From Bacillota bacterium (GTDB lineage: Bacteria; Bacillota; Clostridia; Oscillospirales; Ruminococcaceae): 64,000 nt of DNA. Location of the stretch: NCBI GenBank assembly GCA_023418925.1, contig JAEZYS010000005.1, positions 1 to 64,000 of the forward strand, written 5' to 3'. This document shows positions 30,742-41,165 of this stretch, in pieces. The position numbers were made by a program, and so were the translations under genes. Numbering within the stretch: the stretch's first letter is position 1; every line of letters starts with the position of its first letter. Under the pieces are notes generated by a model. That model did no database searches and had not been told where the DNA came from. It was given only the letters and a program-made list of their open reading frames with translations.

Positions 30742-33700
30742 TTATACTGCTGTATCCCTAGGTGGCTGTTCAAGTTTCAAAAGTTTAGAAATTCCTTTCT
30801 GTTGCATTGTAACACCGTACATAACATCAGCCTCTTCCATTGTGCCACGTCTGTGAGTAACAAGGATAAACTGGGTAGTATCAGTAAATCTTCTTAGGTA
30901 TTGTGCGTATTTAGTTACGTTTACATCATCGAGTGCTGCTTCGATTTCGTCAAGGATACAGAACGGCGCAGGTTTAATTTTCAGTATTGAGAAGTAAATT
31001 GCAATTGCGACAAATGCCTGTTCACCGCCTGAAAGAAGTGAAAGACTCTTTATTACCTTTCCTGGAGGTGCAACGTTGATTTCAATACCTGCTTCAAGAA
31101 CATCATCACTGTCTGTAAGTGTAAGTTCAGCCTTTCCTCCGCCGAATAGTTCAACAAAAACAGTTTTGAAGTTTTCGTTTATCATGTTAAAGCTTTCACT
31201 AAACTGCTTTCTCATGGTATCAGTAAGCTCATCAATCAGTTTTTCAAGTTCACGTTTAGATGACTCCACGTCATTAAGCTGTCCTGACATGAACTCATAA
31301 CGTTCAGAAACTTCCTTGTATTCCTCAATTGCAGCAACATTGACACTGCCAAGCGAACGTATTTTTTGCTTGATTTCTGCAAGGTCACGCTGTGAAACAA
31401 GCATATCCTCAACAGGTTCTGCAATCTTTTCTGCCTCTGAAATATATATGTTATACTGCTCCGACATATCATTGATTATGCTGTCATAGTTACTGCTTAC
31501 TGAAATTTTGCGTTCTTCAAGCCTTGTCATTTCCCTTGAGAACTTTTCTTTTTCTTCTGAAAGCTCACGGATTTTTATACGTCCCTCATTACTTTTCCTG
31601 TCAATTTCACGTTTTGCTTCATGTTGTAAAAGAATCTGTGAATTTATCTCAGCAACCTTGTCAGCAGAGCCGGTAAGGGCTTTTTTACGCTCCTCAATAA
31701 GCTTTTGTTTTTCAGCAATTAATTTCTGTTGTTCATCAAGCTGTAAAACAAGGTCAGCAGAATTATCACCAAGAGCCTTTGCCTGTTCCTCAAGCTGGCG
31801 AATTTCATTCTGTGTAACTTCTTTGTCCTTTGCAAGTGACATCTCCCTGATTTTCATATCAGAGATTGCAGAAGAAATTTCTTCACGTTTACTGTGAAGT
31901 TCAGTTTTCTGTGTTTCAGAGTCAGAAACAAGCTTTTCATTTTCAGCTATCTGCTTTTCACATTCAAGCAGAGAAACTTCTGTATTCTTGCTGACAGAAT
32001 CAATTTCCTCAAGTTTTTTTCTGAATCTGTCTGATTGTTCATCAGTCGCTTTGATCTGCTGTAAAGTCTGTGCGGAAACAGATTCAATACGTTTCAGTTC
32101 TGAATCAAAGCGTATTTTATCCTGTTCAATAGTCCTTATCTGTTCCTTGGCATCCTCAATATCAAAACTAAGTTTGTCAGTTTCAGCCTGCATTTTTTCA
32201 GTAATAATTTTAAGTTCAGACTGTTTTTCGGAAAGCTTGTCCCTTTGAATTTTAAGACTGTCAATTTCGTTCTTACGGGTAAGTACACCGCTTGAACGTG
32301 AAGTAGATCCTCCTGTAAAAGATCCTCCAGCATTGATAATCTGACCATCAAGAGTAACAATCCTAAACTTGTAGCCATATTTCTTTGCAATCAGAGTTGC
32401 GCTGTCAATATCTTCTGCAATGGCAATTCGGCCGAGAAGTGAATTGAAAATGCCTGTGTATGACGAATCAAATTTTATAAGATCAACTGCAAGAGCGACA
32501 AAACCATCGCAGCTTTCAAGTCCGTTTTCATTCAGCTTGTTACCCTTGACAGAGGTAATCGGAAGGAATGTAGCACGACCTGCTTTCATTTCCTGTAAAA
32601 GTCTGATACCACGTTTTGCGGTGTCTTCATTTTCAACAATGACATTCTGCAAAGCCGCACCGAGAGCTGTTTCAATTGCAACGCTGTATTCAGAATCAAC
32701 GTTAATTAGTTGTGCAACAGAGCCGTGAATACCCTTTATCTGCCCTATTTTCCCTGCTTTAAGTATCTGCTTTACGGAGTTTGCAAAACCCTCCATGCTG
32801 TTTTCAAGGTCAGTAAGGAGCTTAATGCGCTGGTCCTTTTCTCTTATATCAAAAGTTATATCTTCAAACTGTTTTTTCGCAGATGAAAGCTTTTGGGCCT
32901 TTCCCTCATAAAGTCTTGAAAGACCTGACATCCTGTTTGTATATTCGGCAAGATGTTCATCTGTAAGGCTTATGCCCTCTGTTGTATCGGACTTTTCCTT
33001 TTCAAGTTTTTCAAGTTCTGTTCGAAGGATTTCATTTTGAATTCTTACCTGTGCAAGCTGTTCTTCAGCTTCTGCTTTGTTTGTCTTGCCTGAAGTAAGA
33101 GCAATGTTATATTCTGATTGTTTTATGTAAAGCTGATTGAGTAGGGTATTAACAGCAGAGTAGTCCTTATCAAAGCATTCCTGCTTGCTGACAATGCCGC
33201 CCAGTTCTTCTTCAAGTTGATTACTGCCTATACGAGCCTGTTCAATTTCAACTTCAATTGTTTTAACTTTTTCAAGCTTTTCATTTATAAGCTTTGTTGT
33301 TTCAAGGTCAGAATTCTTTGCAAGTTCCTGCTGGTTTTTTATATCTGCAATTGCATGGTTGCAGTGTTCAATATCATTTTCATAAACAGCAATATCCGAA
33401 TGAAGCTGTGTTGAAGAACGTTCAGCCTCAAGAATTTCATTACGGAGCTGTTCAGCTTTCAGCGTACAGTTTTCTGACTCAGTATAAAGTTTCTGTTGTT
33501 CAGCTTCAAGACGTACAACATCAGAATCAACAGTATTGTACTGTGTCGTATTTATAAGAATTTTTTCTTCAAGTTCTTCAAGTTTTTTCTTGAGTTCACC
33601 AAGCTGAACCATCCATATAGTTATTTCAAGAATCTTCTTTCGTTCAGAAAGTTCTATGAATTTTGCTGCTTTTTCTGACTGGATTCTGAGAGGTTCAACT

Positions 33701-34302
33701 CTGCTTTCAAGTTCAGCGATAATATCTTTAAGACGGAGAATGTTTTCCTGTGCAGCGTCAAGTTTTCGTTCAGCTTCTGCTTTCTTGTAACGGAATTTAG
33801 ATATCCCTGCTGCCTCTTCAAATATTTCTCTTCGTTCATTTGACTTTGCAGATACAATTTCTGCAACACGTCCCTGACCGATAATTGAATATCCGTCACG
33901 TCCAAGTCCTGTATCCATAAAAAGCTCATAGATATCCTTTAGACGTACCTGTGAGCCGTTAATGCGGTATTCACTTTCACCGCTTCTGTATAATTTTCTT
34001 GTGACAGAAACTTCTTCCGACGGAATCTGCAGAATTCCCTTATCATTGCGTATATTAAGGGTAACCTGTGCAAAGCCTACAGCCTTCCTTGACTGTGTGC
34101 CTGCAAAGATAACGTCTTCCATTTTTGCGCCTCTGAGAGTTTTGGTTGACTGTTCGCCAAGCACCCATCTTACAGCGTCGCCGATATTGGACTTACCACT
34201 TCCGTTAGGACCTACAACAGCAGTAAGTCCTTTGTCAAATTCAAGCTTGATTTTGTCCGGGAAGGACTTAAAGCCCTGGAGCTCAAGTGATTCTAAGTAC
34301 AT
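30742..34302 (-). CDS. smc: Chromosome partition protein SMC
   Basis: The 1186-residue ATPase has the full SMC layout. The N-terminal head has GPNGSGKSNIGDAVRWVLGE (Walker A). Long coiled coils run from about 170-500 and 670-1010. A hinge lies about 515-650 (IKGIHGSVAQLINVD, GGSFTGGSTSRSSG). The C-terminal head has LSLLSGGEQAFVAIAIYF (signature) and CILDEIEAALDDVNV (Walker B). It would act with ScpA and ScpB, not in this window, in chromosome condensation. GGAAG precedes the ATG. Confidence 0.97.
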   Translation of the reverse strand: MYLESLELQGFKSFPDKIKLEFDKGLTAVVGPNGSGKSNIGDAVRWVLGEQSTKTLRGAKMEDVIFAGTQSRKAVGFAQVTLNIRNDKGILQIPSEEVSVTRKLYRSGESEYRINGSQVRLKDIYELFMDTGLGRDGYSIIGQGRVAEIVSAKSNERREIFEEAAGISKFRYKKAEAERKLDAAQENILRLKDIIAELESRVEPLRIQSEKAAKFIELSERKKILEITIWMVQLGELKKKLEELEEKILINTTQYNTVDSDVVRLEAEQQKLYTESENCTLKAEQLRNEILEAERSSTQLHSDIAVYENDIEHCNHAIADIKNQQELAKNSDLETTKLINEKLEKVKTIEVEIEQARIGSNQLEEELGGIVSKQECFDKDYSAVNTLLNQLYIKQSEYNIALTSGKTNKAEAEEQLAQVRIQNEILRTELEKLEKEKSDTTEGISLTDEHLAEYTNRMSGLSRLYEGKAQKLSSAKKQFEDITFDIREKDQRIKLLTDLENSMEGFANSVKQILKAGKIGQIKGIHGSVAQLINVDSEYSVAIETALGAALQNVIVENEDTAKRGIRLLQEMKAGRATFLPITSVKGNKLNENGLESCDGFVALAVDLIKFDSSYTGIFNSLLGRIAIAEDIDSATLIAKKYGYKFRIVTLDGQIINAGGSFTGGSTSRSSGVLTRKNEIDSLKIQRDKLSEKQSELKIITEKMQAETDKLSFDIEDAKEQIRTIEQDKIRFDSELKRIESVSAQTLQQIKATDEQSDRFRKKLEEIDSVSKNTEVSLLECEKQIAENEKLVSDSETQKTELHSKREEISSAISDMKIREMSLAKDKEVTQNEIRQLEEQAKALGDNSADLVLQLDEQQKLIAEKQKLIEERKKALTGSADKVAEINSQILLQHEAKREIDRKSNEGRIKIRELSEEKEKFSREMTRLEERKISVSSNYDSIINDMSEQYNIYISEAEKIAEPVEDMLVSQRDLAEIKQKIRSLGSVNVAAIEEYKEVSERYEFMSGQLNDVESSKRELEKLIDELTDTMRKQFSESFNMINENFKTVFVELFGGGKAELTLTDSDDVLEAGIEINVAPPGKVIKSLSLLSGGEQAFVAIAIYFSILKIKPAPFCILDEIEAALDDVNVTKYAQYLRRFTDTTQFILVTHRRGTMEEADVMYGVTMQQKGISKLLKLEQPPRDTAV

Positions 34303-34334
34303 TCTGCTCTTCCTTTTCTCAGAATAATGACGAA

Positions 34335-35324
34335 TTAAATAACTGACACCCTAATGTCATTTTCAGACATTTCCTTGTCCTGTATTACTTTTATAGAATA
34401 GCCTTTGTTCCTGAAATATTCAAGGTTGGATTTTTTATGTCCGACAGCCTTGCTTACGTTTCTTGGATTTACATATATTTCATAGCTGCCCGGTGTATCA
34501 AGCAGCCTTTCTATCTTATTTCGCAAAAGAAAGCTCTCACAAAGTTCTCTCATTGCAGGGTGGTAAAGTCCGCCCACACAGCTATCAGCGATATTGTCTG
34601 AAGCATGAAGTCCTAGACGGATTACTTTTATACCATTCTGCTCAAAACATTCAAGCATATGAGCGCAGAGTTCAACGCACTCATTAAGGCTCATTGTTCG
34701 ATATTTTCCGCCTTCATATAATTCAGCAAGCTTTGTTCCATTAAGAATGGCAACAGGATAGATTCTCACAGTATCAGGATGGAGTTTTATTATTTCATTC
34801 ATTGTGTAAAGCTCATCCTGCTTGCCCGACATATATAGTCCTACCATCATCTGCAAGCCGAGTTCAAAGCCATAAGATTTTATCATTTCAGATGCTTTTC
34901 TTACATCATCAGCAGTATGTCCTCTGTCATTTGCAGTAAGAACCTTGTCAGACATTGACTGTGCTCCAAGTTCAATTGCGCTGACTTCATAGTGTTTGAG
35001 AATATCAAGTATTTCTTTGTTAATACAGTCAGGGCGGGTAGAAATTCTTATCCCGTGAAAGCCGTCATCACCTACATAGCGTGACGCTGTTTCAAGGAGT
35101 GAAAGCATATATCCTCTGTCAATTGCAGTAAAGCTGCCGCCGAAAAAGGCAATTTCGTAATTCTGTTTATCCTGAATGTTTTCAAAAGATTCAAGGATAA
35201 CACGCTCTGCTTCTTCTGCAGTCGGCGCAGTTTGTGTACTGCTAATAGTGCGCTGATTGCAGAAAGAGCACATATTCGGACATCCCAGATGCGGGATGAA
35301 AATTGCAATATTTCCATGCGGCAT
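34335..35324 (-). CDS. Elp3-like radical SAM protein
   Basis: The 329 residues carry the 4Fe-4S-binding CPNMCSFCNQ motif (CxxxCxxC) near residue 15. FFGGSFTAIDRGYM, the ISTRPDCIN segment and ELGAQSMSDKVL follow, as in Elp3/YtqA-type radical SAM enzymes. It lacks the Elp3 acetyltransferase domain. The substrate is not known; tRNA or other RNA modification is plausible for the family. Its start codon overlaps the rnc stop (TAATG), so it is coupled to RNase III. Confidence 0.88.
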   Translation of the reverse strand: MPHGNIAIFIPHLGCPNMCSFCNQRTISSTQTAPTAEEAERVILESFENIQDKQNYEIAFFGGSFTAIDRGYMLSLLETASRYVGDDGFHGIRISTRPDCINKEILDILKHYEVSAIELGAQSMSDKVLTANDRGHTADDVRKASEMIKSYGFELGLQMMVGLYMSGKQDELYTMNEIIKLHPDTVRIYPVAILNGTKLAELYEGGKYRTMSLNECVELCAHMLECFEQNGIKVIRLGLHASDNIADSCVGGLYHPAMRELCESFLLRNKIERLLDTPGSYEIYVNPRNVSKAVGHKKSNLEYFRNKGYSIKVIQDKEMSENDIRVSVI

Positions 35325-36010
35325 TATTCATTGTACCCCATAAGTGCAAGAGCTTCCTTTGCTGCCATTTGTTCAGCCTGCTTCTTGCTGTGACCTTCAC
35401 CCTCACCGATAATGTTGCTGTTAAGGTAAACCTGAACAACAAAATTTCTGTCATGGTCAGGGCCTGTCTGTTCCTTAAGAACATATTCAACTTTCTCTTC
35501 AGGATTGCGTTGGATGATTTCCTGAAGAATTGTCTTGTAATCGTGAAGTGCCTTTGAATGGTTTTTGTCAAGATCTTCAGGCATAAAGCCAAGAATATAT
35601 TTCTTTGCACATTCCATTCCGCCGTCAAGATAAATAGCGGCAATTACAGCTTCAAAAGCGTCAGAAACAATGGAAGGGCGTTCTCTTCCGCCGCTGTGTT
35701 CTTCACCTCTGCCAACCATTATATTGTTACCAAGATCAATCTTTTTGGCAAATTCAAACAAAGCGCTCTCACATACAAGTGAAGCTCTTATTTTTGTAAG
35801 CTCACCCTCTGGCAAATGCTTGAAATGCGTAAAAAGATATTCAGCAACAACAATTGAAAGAACACTGTCGCCGAGAAATTCGAGACGCTCATTTGACTTT
35901 CTGCCTTTTTTGCTTTCGTTTGCGAAGGATGAATGTGATAAGGCTTCAAACAAAAGCTCTTTATTTTTAAACGTATATCCGATTTTATTTTCAAATTCAG
36001 TAAAGTCCAT
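35324..36010 (-). CDS. rnc: Ribonuclease III
   Basis: The 228 residues include the RNase III domain with signature NERLEFLGDSVLSIVVAEYL (metal-binding acids), SDAFEAVIAAIYLDGG, and a C-terminal double-stranded RNA-binding domain (DYKTILQEIIQR, GEGHSKKQAEQMAAKEAL). It processes rRNA precursors and structured RNAs. It sits in the plsX-rnc-smc-ftsY neighbourhood, but no acpP lies between plsX and rnc. Confidence 0.97.
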   Translation of the reverse strand: MDFTEFENKIGYTFKNKELLFEALSHSSFANESKKGRKSNERLEFLGDSVLSIVVAEYLFTHFKHLPEGELTKIRASLVCESALFEFAKKIDLGNNIMVGRGEEHSGGRERPSIVSDAFEAVIAAIYLDGGMECAKKYILGFMPEDLDKNHSKALHDYKTILQEIIQRNPEEKVEYVLKEQTGPDHDRNFVVQVYLNSNIIGEGEGHSKKQAEQMAAKEALALMGYNE

Positions 36011-36061
36011 ATCTGCTTTATGTTATATCAGAAAAGACTGAATATAACTCTCCTTTTAAGA

Positions 36062-37090
36062 TTATTCAGCAGAAGATTCAGAAGCATCTTTTCTGCTGTT
36101 TTTAAGAATTTCAAGTGACTTGGTAATCTCCTCAATTACCTTGCCGTCAACACAGTTTTTAGCTTGTCTGATTGCATTGTAGAATGCCTTTGCATCAGAA
36201 CTTCCGTGAGCCTTTATAACAGGCTTTGAAATTCCCATGAGAACTGCGCCACCGGTTTCGGAGTAGTCCATTTTCTTTTTGAATTCCTTTACCTTTGGCA
36301 TAATCATAAGAGCAGCAAGCTTTGAAATGATATTGCTTGTAAGCATATCTTTGAGAGTATGAGCAAAGAATGAGCCCATTCCTTCATAAAGCTTTAGTGC
36401 AACGTTTCCGGTAAAGCCGTCTGAAACAGCTACATGGCAAACGCCCTTTGGAATTTCTCTTGCTTCAAGGTTGCCGTAAAAGTTTACGGGAGCAGTCTTA
36501 AACTGCTTGTATGCTTCAATTTCAATATCTCTTCCCTTTGTATCCTCAGAACCGACATTGATAAGTCCGACTTTTGGATTCTTAATGCCCATTACCTTTT
36601 CCATGTAACAGCTTCCCATGATACCGAACTGAACAAGCATTTCAGGGCGGCAGTCAACGTTTGCTCCTCCGTCCATAAGAATCATGTAACCGTCAGCAGT
36701 AGGGAGGATAGGTGCAAGAGCGGCACGCTTTACGCCCTTTAATCTCTTTGCAATAAATGTTGCCCCGACAACAAGTGCGCCGGTGCTTCCTGCTGAAACA
36801 AAAGCATCGCCGTTTCCGTCAGATAGTGCTTTAAGTCCAACAGCCATTGAGCAGTCGGATTTTTCCTTGATAACCATTGTTGGTTCATCGTGAATATCTA
36901 TAACAGATTTTGTATCAATAACAGATATTTTATCAAGTGAAATATTATTATCTTCGGCAGTTTTCCTGATAATATCCTCATCACCAGTAAGAACTATTTC
37001 AACATCGAAATCCGCAGCAGCCTTTGCACTTCCCTTTATAACTTCGAGAGGTGCATTGTCGCCCCCGAAAGCATCAACAATAATTTTCAT
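36062..37090 (-). CDS. plsX: Phosphate acyltransferase PlsX
   Basis: PlsX (342 residues) makes acyl-phosphate from acyl-ACP for phospholipid synthesis. MKIIVDAFGGDNAP at the N-terminus is diagnostic. SAGSTGALVVGATF, LMDGGANVDCRPEML, VGLINVGSEDTKG and GFTGNVALKLYEG follow. It would work with PlsY and ACP. The acpP gene that often follows is absent here. AGGAG lies upstream of the ATG. Confidence 0.97.
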   Translation of the reverse strand: MKIIVDAFGGDNAPLEVIKGSAKAAADFDVEIVLTGDEDIIRKTAEDNNISLDKISVIDTKSVIDIHDEPTMVIKEKSDCSMAVGLKALSDGNGDAFVSAGSTGALVVGATFIAKRLKGVKRAALAPILPTADGYMILMDGGANVDCRPEMLVQFGIMGSCYMEKVMGIKNPKVGLINVGSEDTKGRDIEIEAYKQFKTAPVNFYGNLEAREIPKGVCHVAVSDGFTGNVALKLYEGMGSFFAHTLKDMLTSNIISKLAALMIMPKVKEFKKKMDYSETGGAVLMGISKPVIKAHGSSDAKAFYNAIRQAKNCVDGKVIEEITKSLEILKNSRKDASESSAE

Positions 37091-37211
37091 ATGTATTCCT
37101 CCAAATCTAAGCTTTCAGACATAATATCAAATATTAATCTTCCAGTTAAAGTGTAGACAAAAACCTTCGCAGTTTTCCATATAAGTAAGGAATTTGCTCA
37201 TTTTTTACACT

Positions 37212-37622
37212 TTATGATTGGATATTAGTGTTATTAATCAATTCTGAATGAAAAGGTTCTCCTATTTCAACTATATGGTTATCAGGATCATAAAATCTGA
37301 AAACTTTTTGACCCCAATGCTGTTCCTTTATTCCATGTATAATTTTTGTTCCTGATTCGGAAACTTTTTTATATTCAGCTTCTAAATCATCTGATTCAAA
37401 ATAAATATCTATATTTCTTTTTCCTCTTAAACGGTTAAGTATAGGTTTTTTGCCATATATTGTTTTTAGCAAATCATTGGAATCGAGAATAACAAAATGA
37501 TTTTCAAAAGTTACAATAGTAGCATAATCGGTTACAATTTTTAAACCCATTACTTCAGTGTAAAACTTTTTGGAAACTTTAATATCTTTTACCAAAACAA
37601 TAGTATTACAGAAAACATTCAT
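37212..37622 (-). CDS. VOC (glyoxalase/bleomycin-resistance-like) family protein
   Basis: The 136 residues form two beta-alpha-beta-beta-beta modules: TIVLVKDIKVSKKFYTEVMGLK at the start, and HWGQKVFRFYDPDNHIVEIGEP at the end with the usual metal-ligand glutamate. The family includes glyoxalases, dioxygenases and drug-binding proteins, so the substrate cannot be named. It interrupts the plsX and trmFO genes and is AT-richer than both, which suggests a later insertion. Confidence 0.83.
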   Translation of the reverse strand: MNVFCNTIVLVKDIKVSKKFYTEVMGLKIVTDYATIVTFENHFVILDSNDLLKTIYGKKPILNRLRGKRNIDIYFESDDLEAEYKKVSESGTKIIHGIKEQHWGQKVFRFYDPDNHIVEIGEPFHSELINNTNIQS

Positions 37623-37650
37623 GTTTGCACCTCATGTCATATAAAATATT

Positions 37651-38967
37651 CTAAAGTATAACAGCTTTCAAAGCTTCAATTGCCCTGTCAGCAATAACCT
37701 GATATTTAGCCTGCTTGTCCTTTATTCTTACGTCAAGTTCAGGCAGTATACCCATATTAGCACCCATAGGCTGAAAATTAACAACACTTTCATCAGAAAT
37801 ATATTTTGAAAGTGCGCCTGTCATTGTTTCCTTCGGAAGAATGAGAGGGGGTTGTCCGTTAAGTTTTCTAGCCATATTTTTTCCTGCAAGAATACCGCTT
37901 GCGGCTGATTCCATATATCCCTCTACGCCTGTAATCTGCCCTGCAAAGAAAATATTCGGATGTTCACGCATAGAGAAATCCTCGTTCAGCAATTTAGGTG
38001 AGCATATAAAAGAGTTTCTGTGCATTACACCATAACGTACAAACTCTGCATTTTCAAGTCCCGGAATAAGTGAGAATACACGCTTCTGTTCGCCGAATTT
38101 CAGATTTGTCTGAAAACCTACAATGTTGTATAGAGTGCCGCCTGTGTTTTCTTTTCGAAGCTGAACAACAGCATAAGGACGTCTGTCAGTATGCGGATCA
38201 GTAAGTCCGACAGGCTTCATAGCACCATATCGCATGGTTTCTTCACCACGTTTTGCAAGCACTTCAATAGGCATACATCCCTCATAAACGGTGAAATCGT
38301 CTTTAGAGTTCTGCGGCTTATCAAAGTCATGGAGAGGTGCAGATTCAGCTTTTATAATTTCATTATAAAATGTAAGGTACTCCTCTTTGGAAAAAGGACA
38401 GTTTACATAATCATCGTCACCTCTGCCGTATCTTGCGGCAAAGAAGATTTTATTCTGATCCAGTGATTCAAAAGTCACTATCGGTGCGGCAGCGTCAAAA
38501 AAGCTAAGATATCCTCCGCAAAGCTTTTCAATGCTCTTTGCAAGCTTATCAGAAGTAAGAGGACCTGTTGCAATTATAACATTACCGTCAGGTATGTCCT
38601 CTGCTTCACATGCCTTTACAGTTATGTTCGGGTGTGAGTTTATTTTTTCTGTGACAAGATCTGAAAAAGCTGTTCTGTCAACAGCCAGTGCTCCGCCTGC
38701 AGGTACAGCAGTTTCAACAGCACATGGAACTGTAAGAGAACCTAGCATACGCATTTCTTCCTTGAGAAGTCCTGCCGCAGAATTAACTCTTGACGCTTTA
38801 AGTGAATTTGAGCAGACAAGCTCTGAAAAGCCTTTGTATTTATGAGCAGGAGAAAATTTCGACGGCTTCATTTCTATAAGCTCAACCCTTATGCCTGTGT
38901 TGGCAAGCTGCCAGGCTGCTTCACAGCCCGCAAGGCCTGCACCTATAACGGTAACGGTTTGATTCAT
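37651..38967 (-). CDS. trmFO: tRNA (uracil-5-)-methyltransferase, folate-dependent
   Basis: TrmFO (438 residues) forms ribothymidine-54 in tRNA with methylene-tetrahydrofolate and FAD. The dinucleotide-binding motif GAGLAGCEAAWQLA is at the N-terminus. KYKGFSELVCSNSLKA, GGALAVDRTAFS, EGCMPIEVLAKRGEETMRYG and AGQITGVEGYMESAASGI are family blocks. The topA-trmFO adjacency is conserved in Firmicutes. Confidence 0.96.
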   Translation of the reverse strand: MNQTVTVIGAGLAGCEAAWQLANTGIRVELIEMKPSKFSPAHKYKGFSELVCSNSLKASRVNSAAGLLKEEMRMLGSLTVPCAVETAVPAGGALAVDRTAFSDLVTEKINSHPNITVKACEAEDIPDGNVIIATGPLTSDKLAKSIEKLCGGYLSFFDAAAPIVTFESLDQNKIFFAARYGRGDDDYVNCPFSKEEYLTFYNEIIKAESAPLHDFDKPQNSKDDFTVYEGCMPIEVLAKRGEETMRYGAMKPVGLTDPHTDRRPYAVVQLRKENTGGTLYNIVGFQTNLKFGEQKRVFSLIPGLENAEFVRYGVMHRNSFICSPKLLNEDFSMREHPNIFFAGQITGVEGYMESAASGILAGKNMARKLNGQPPLILPKETMTGALSKYISDESVVNFQPMGANMGILPELDVRIKDKQAKYQVIADRAIEALKAVIL

Positions 38968-38997
38968 TTAAGCCGTCCTCTCTTTTTAAAATATCAG

Positions 38998-41076
38998 TTA
39001 CTTATCCTTTCTGACAGCAACCTCATATCCACATCCATCTTTAAGGCAGAACAGTTTTCCGCCCTTCTTGAATAAAGTAGTTCCGTCATTGCACTTAGGA
39101 CATTTATCTGAAACTGGTGTATCCCATGTCATGAAATCACAATTTGGATTATCCTCACATCCGAAATATTTCTTGCCCTTCTTTGATTTCTTCTGTAATA
39201 TCTTCTTTTTACATTTAGGGCATACTCCGCCAGTATCCTTGACAATACGCTTTGTATTTGTACAATCAGGAAATCCTGAACAAGCAAGGAATTTTCCGAA
39301 TCTGCCTATCTTAATAACCATAGGCTTACCGCAGACTTCACATACTTCATCAGTCTGTTCATCAGGAACTTTTACACGCTTGCCTTCCATTGCTGTTTCA
39401 GCTTTTGTAAGTGTGTCTGCAAAGTCAGTGTAGAAATCTTCAAGGGTATTGACCCAATCCTTTTTACCTACTTCAATTTCGTCAAGGTTATTTTCCATTG
39501 ACGCTGTAAATTTAGCATCAACAATATTTTTAAAGTGACTGCGCATAAGTTCGGTTGTAACATCGCCAAGACCTGTCGGCTTGAGTTGTTTTCCGTCACG
39601 CTCAACGTAGAATCTGTTTACAATTGTTGAAATAGTAGGAGCGTATGTTGACGGACGACCTATGCCGTTTTCTTCAAGTGCTTTGATAAGCGTAGCTTCT
39701 GTATATCTTGCAGGAGGCTGAGTGAAGTGCTGATTTCCGTCAAGAGCTTTCAGCTTGAGAATGTCACCCTTTTCAATCTTAGGAAGAACCTTACCCTCTT
39801 CATCATTCTTGCTTTCCTCGTAAAGAACAGTAAATCCATCAAATCTTACGGAGAAGCCTGTTGCCTTGAATTTGCAACCGTTAGCTTCAATATCAACAGA
39901 AACTGTATCAAGTGAAGCGTTTTCCATCTGGCTTGCAATAAATCTTTCCCAGATAAGCTTGTAAAGCTTGAACTGCTCAGCAGTAAGGCTTGCCTTTACC
40001 TTTTCAGGAGTAAGTTCAGGCATGGAAGGTCGGATTGCTTCGTGGGCATCCTGTGCATTTGCTTTGGTTTTATATACTTTAGGGCTAGCAGGAAGATAAT
40101 TCTTTCCATATGTTGATTCAATATAAGTGTATGCTGCAGTTCTTGCTTCGTCAGAAATACGCAAGCTGTCTGTTCTCATGTATGTTATAAGACCGATTGC
40201 ACCCATACCTTCAATGTCAACGCCTTCATACAAGCTTTGTGCAGCTTTCATCGTCTTTGCAGCAGCAAATCCTAGTTTTTTTGAAGCCTCCTGCTGCATA
40301 GTTGAGGTTGTAAAAGGAGGTGCAGGGGATTTCTTTCTAACCGATTTCTTAACTTCTGTAACTGCATATTCAGCATTTTCAAGTCTTTTCAGGATTGTGT
40401 CTGTTTCTTCCTTTGAGTGCAGTTCTGTTTTCTTTCCGTCAACACCTGTAAAAGCTGCTTCAAAAATCTTCTTTGATGACGGTGCAGTCATTTTTGCATC
40501 AATTGACCAGTATTCCTGAGGTTTGAAGCTCTGAATCTGTTTTTCTCTGTCAACAACAAGGGAAACAGCAACAGTCTGAACACGTCCCGCGGAAAGTCCT
40601 CTTCTTACTTTTTTCCAGAGGAAAGGGGAGAGTTTATAGCCAACGATACGGTCAAGAATTCTTCTTGCCTGCTGTGCATTGACAAGATCAATATCAATAC
40701 TTCTCGGATGACTCATACCTGTCTGAATGCCCGTTTTTGTTATTTCATTGAAAGTTACCCTGTTCTGTGATTTTATAGGGAGATCAAGCATCTGTGCAAG
40801 ATGCCATGATATAGCTTCACCCTCGCGGTCAGGGTCAGTTGCGAGATAGACCATTTCTGACTTTTTTGCTTCTTTTTTCAAGCCCTTAATAAGGTCTTCT
40901 TTTGTTTTTATATCGGTATAAACAGGTTCGAAATTATTTTCAACATCAACACCAAGTTTTGATTTAGGGAGATCTCTGACATGCCCCATTGAGGCAACTA
41001 CTTCGTACCCATCTCCAAGATATTTTTTAATAGTCTTTGCTTTTGCAGGGGACTCAACTATTACCAGTTTTGACAT
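38998..41076 (-). CDS. topA: DNA topoisomerase I
   Basis: The 692-residue type IA enzyme begins KLVIVESPAKAKTIKKYLG. The TOPRIM acids lie in ATDPDREGEAISWH, and the active tyrosine in GLITYMRTDSLRIS. The C-terminus has three zinc-ribbon repeats: CEVCG with CSGFPDC, CPKCKK with CEDNPNC, and CPKCND with CLKDGCG. It relaxes negative supercoils. It precedes trmFO and follows dprA in transcription order. Confidence 0.97.
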   Translation of the reverse strand: MSKLVIVESPAKAKTIKKYLGDGYEVVASMGHVRDLPKSKLGVDVENNFEPVYTDIKTKEDLIKGLKKEAKKSEMVYLATDPDREGEAISWHLAQMLDLPIKSQNRVTFNEITKTGIQTGMSHPRSIDIDLVNAQQARRILDRIVGYKLSPFLWKKVRRGLSAGRVQTVAVSLVVDREKQIQSFKPQEYWSIDAKMTAPSSKKIFEAAFTGVDGKKTELHSKEETDTILKRLENAEYAVTEVKKSVRKKSPAPPFTTSTMQQEASKKLGFAAAKTMKAAQSLYEGVDIEGMGAIGLITYMRTDSLRISDEARTAAYTYIESTYGKNYLPASPKVYKTKANAQDAHEAIRPSMPELTPEKVKASLTAEQFKLYKLIWERFIASQMENASLDTVSVDIEANGCKFKATGFSVRFDGFTVLYEESKNDEEGKVLPKIEKGDILKLKALDGNQHFTQPPARYTEATLIKALEENGIGRPSTYAPTISTIVNRFYVERDGKQLKPTGLGDVTTELMRSHFKNIVDAKFTASMENNLDEIEVGKKDWVNTLEDFYTDFADTLTKAETAMEGKRVKVPDEQTDEVCEVCGKPMVIKIGRFGKFLACSGFPDCTNTKRIVKDTGGVCPKCKKKILQKKSKKGKKYFGCEDNPNCDFMTWDTPVSDKCPKCNDGTTLFKKGGKLFCLKDGCGYEVAVRKDK

Positions 41077-41165
41077 TTTAATTGTTCTCCTTATATAAAA
41101 TCCTGACAGCTTAGGAAAGTAAGCAACATTGTATGCAAATACTTTCTTTCGATATCAGCGTTAAG

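Noticed and set aside
30159..30761. 200-residue plus-strand reading frame
   Set aside because: It is the mirror of the ftsY coding strand, where conserved GTPase motifs prove the minus-strand frame.
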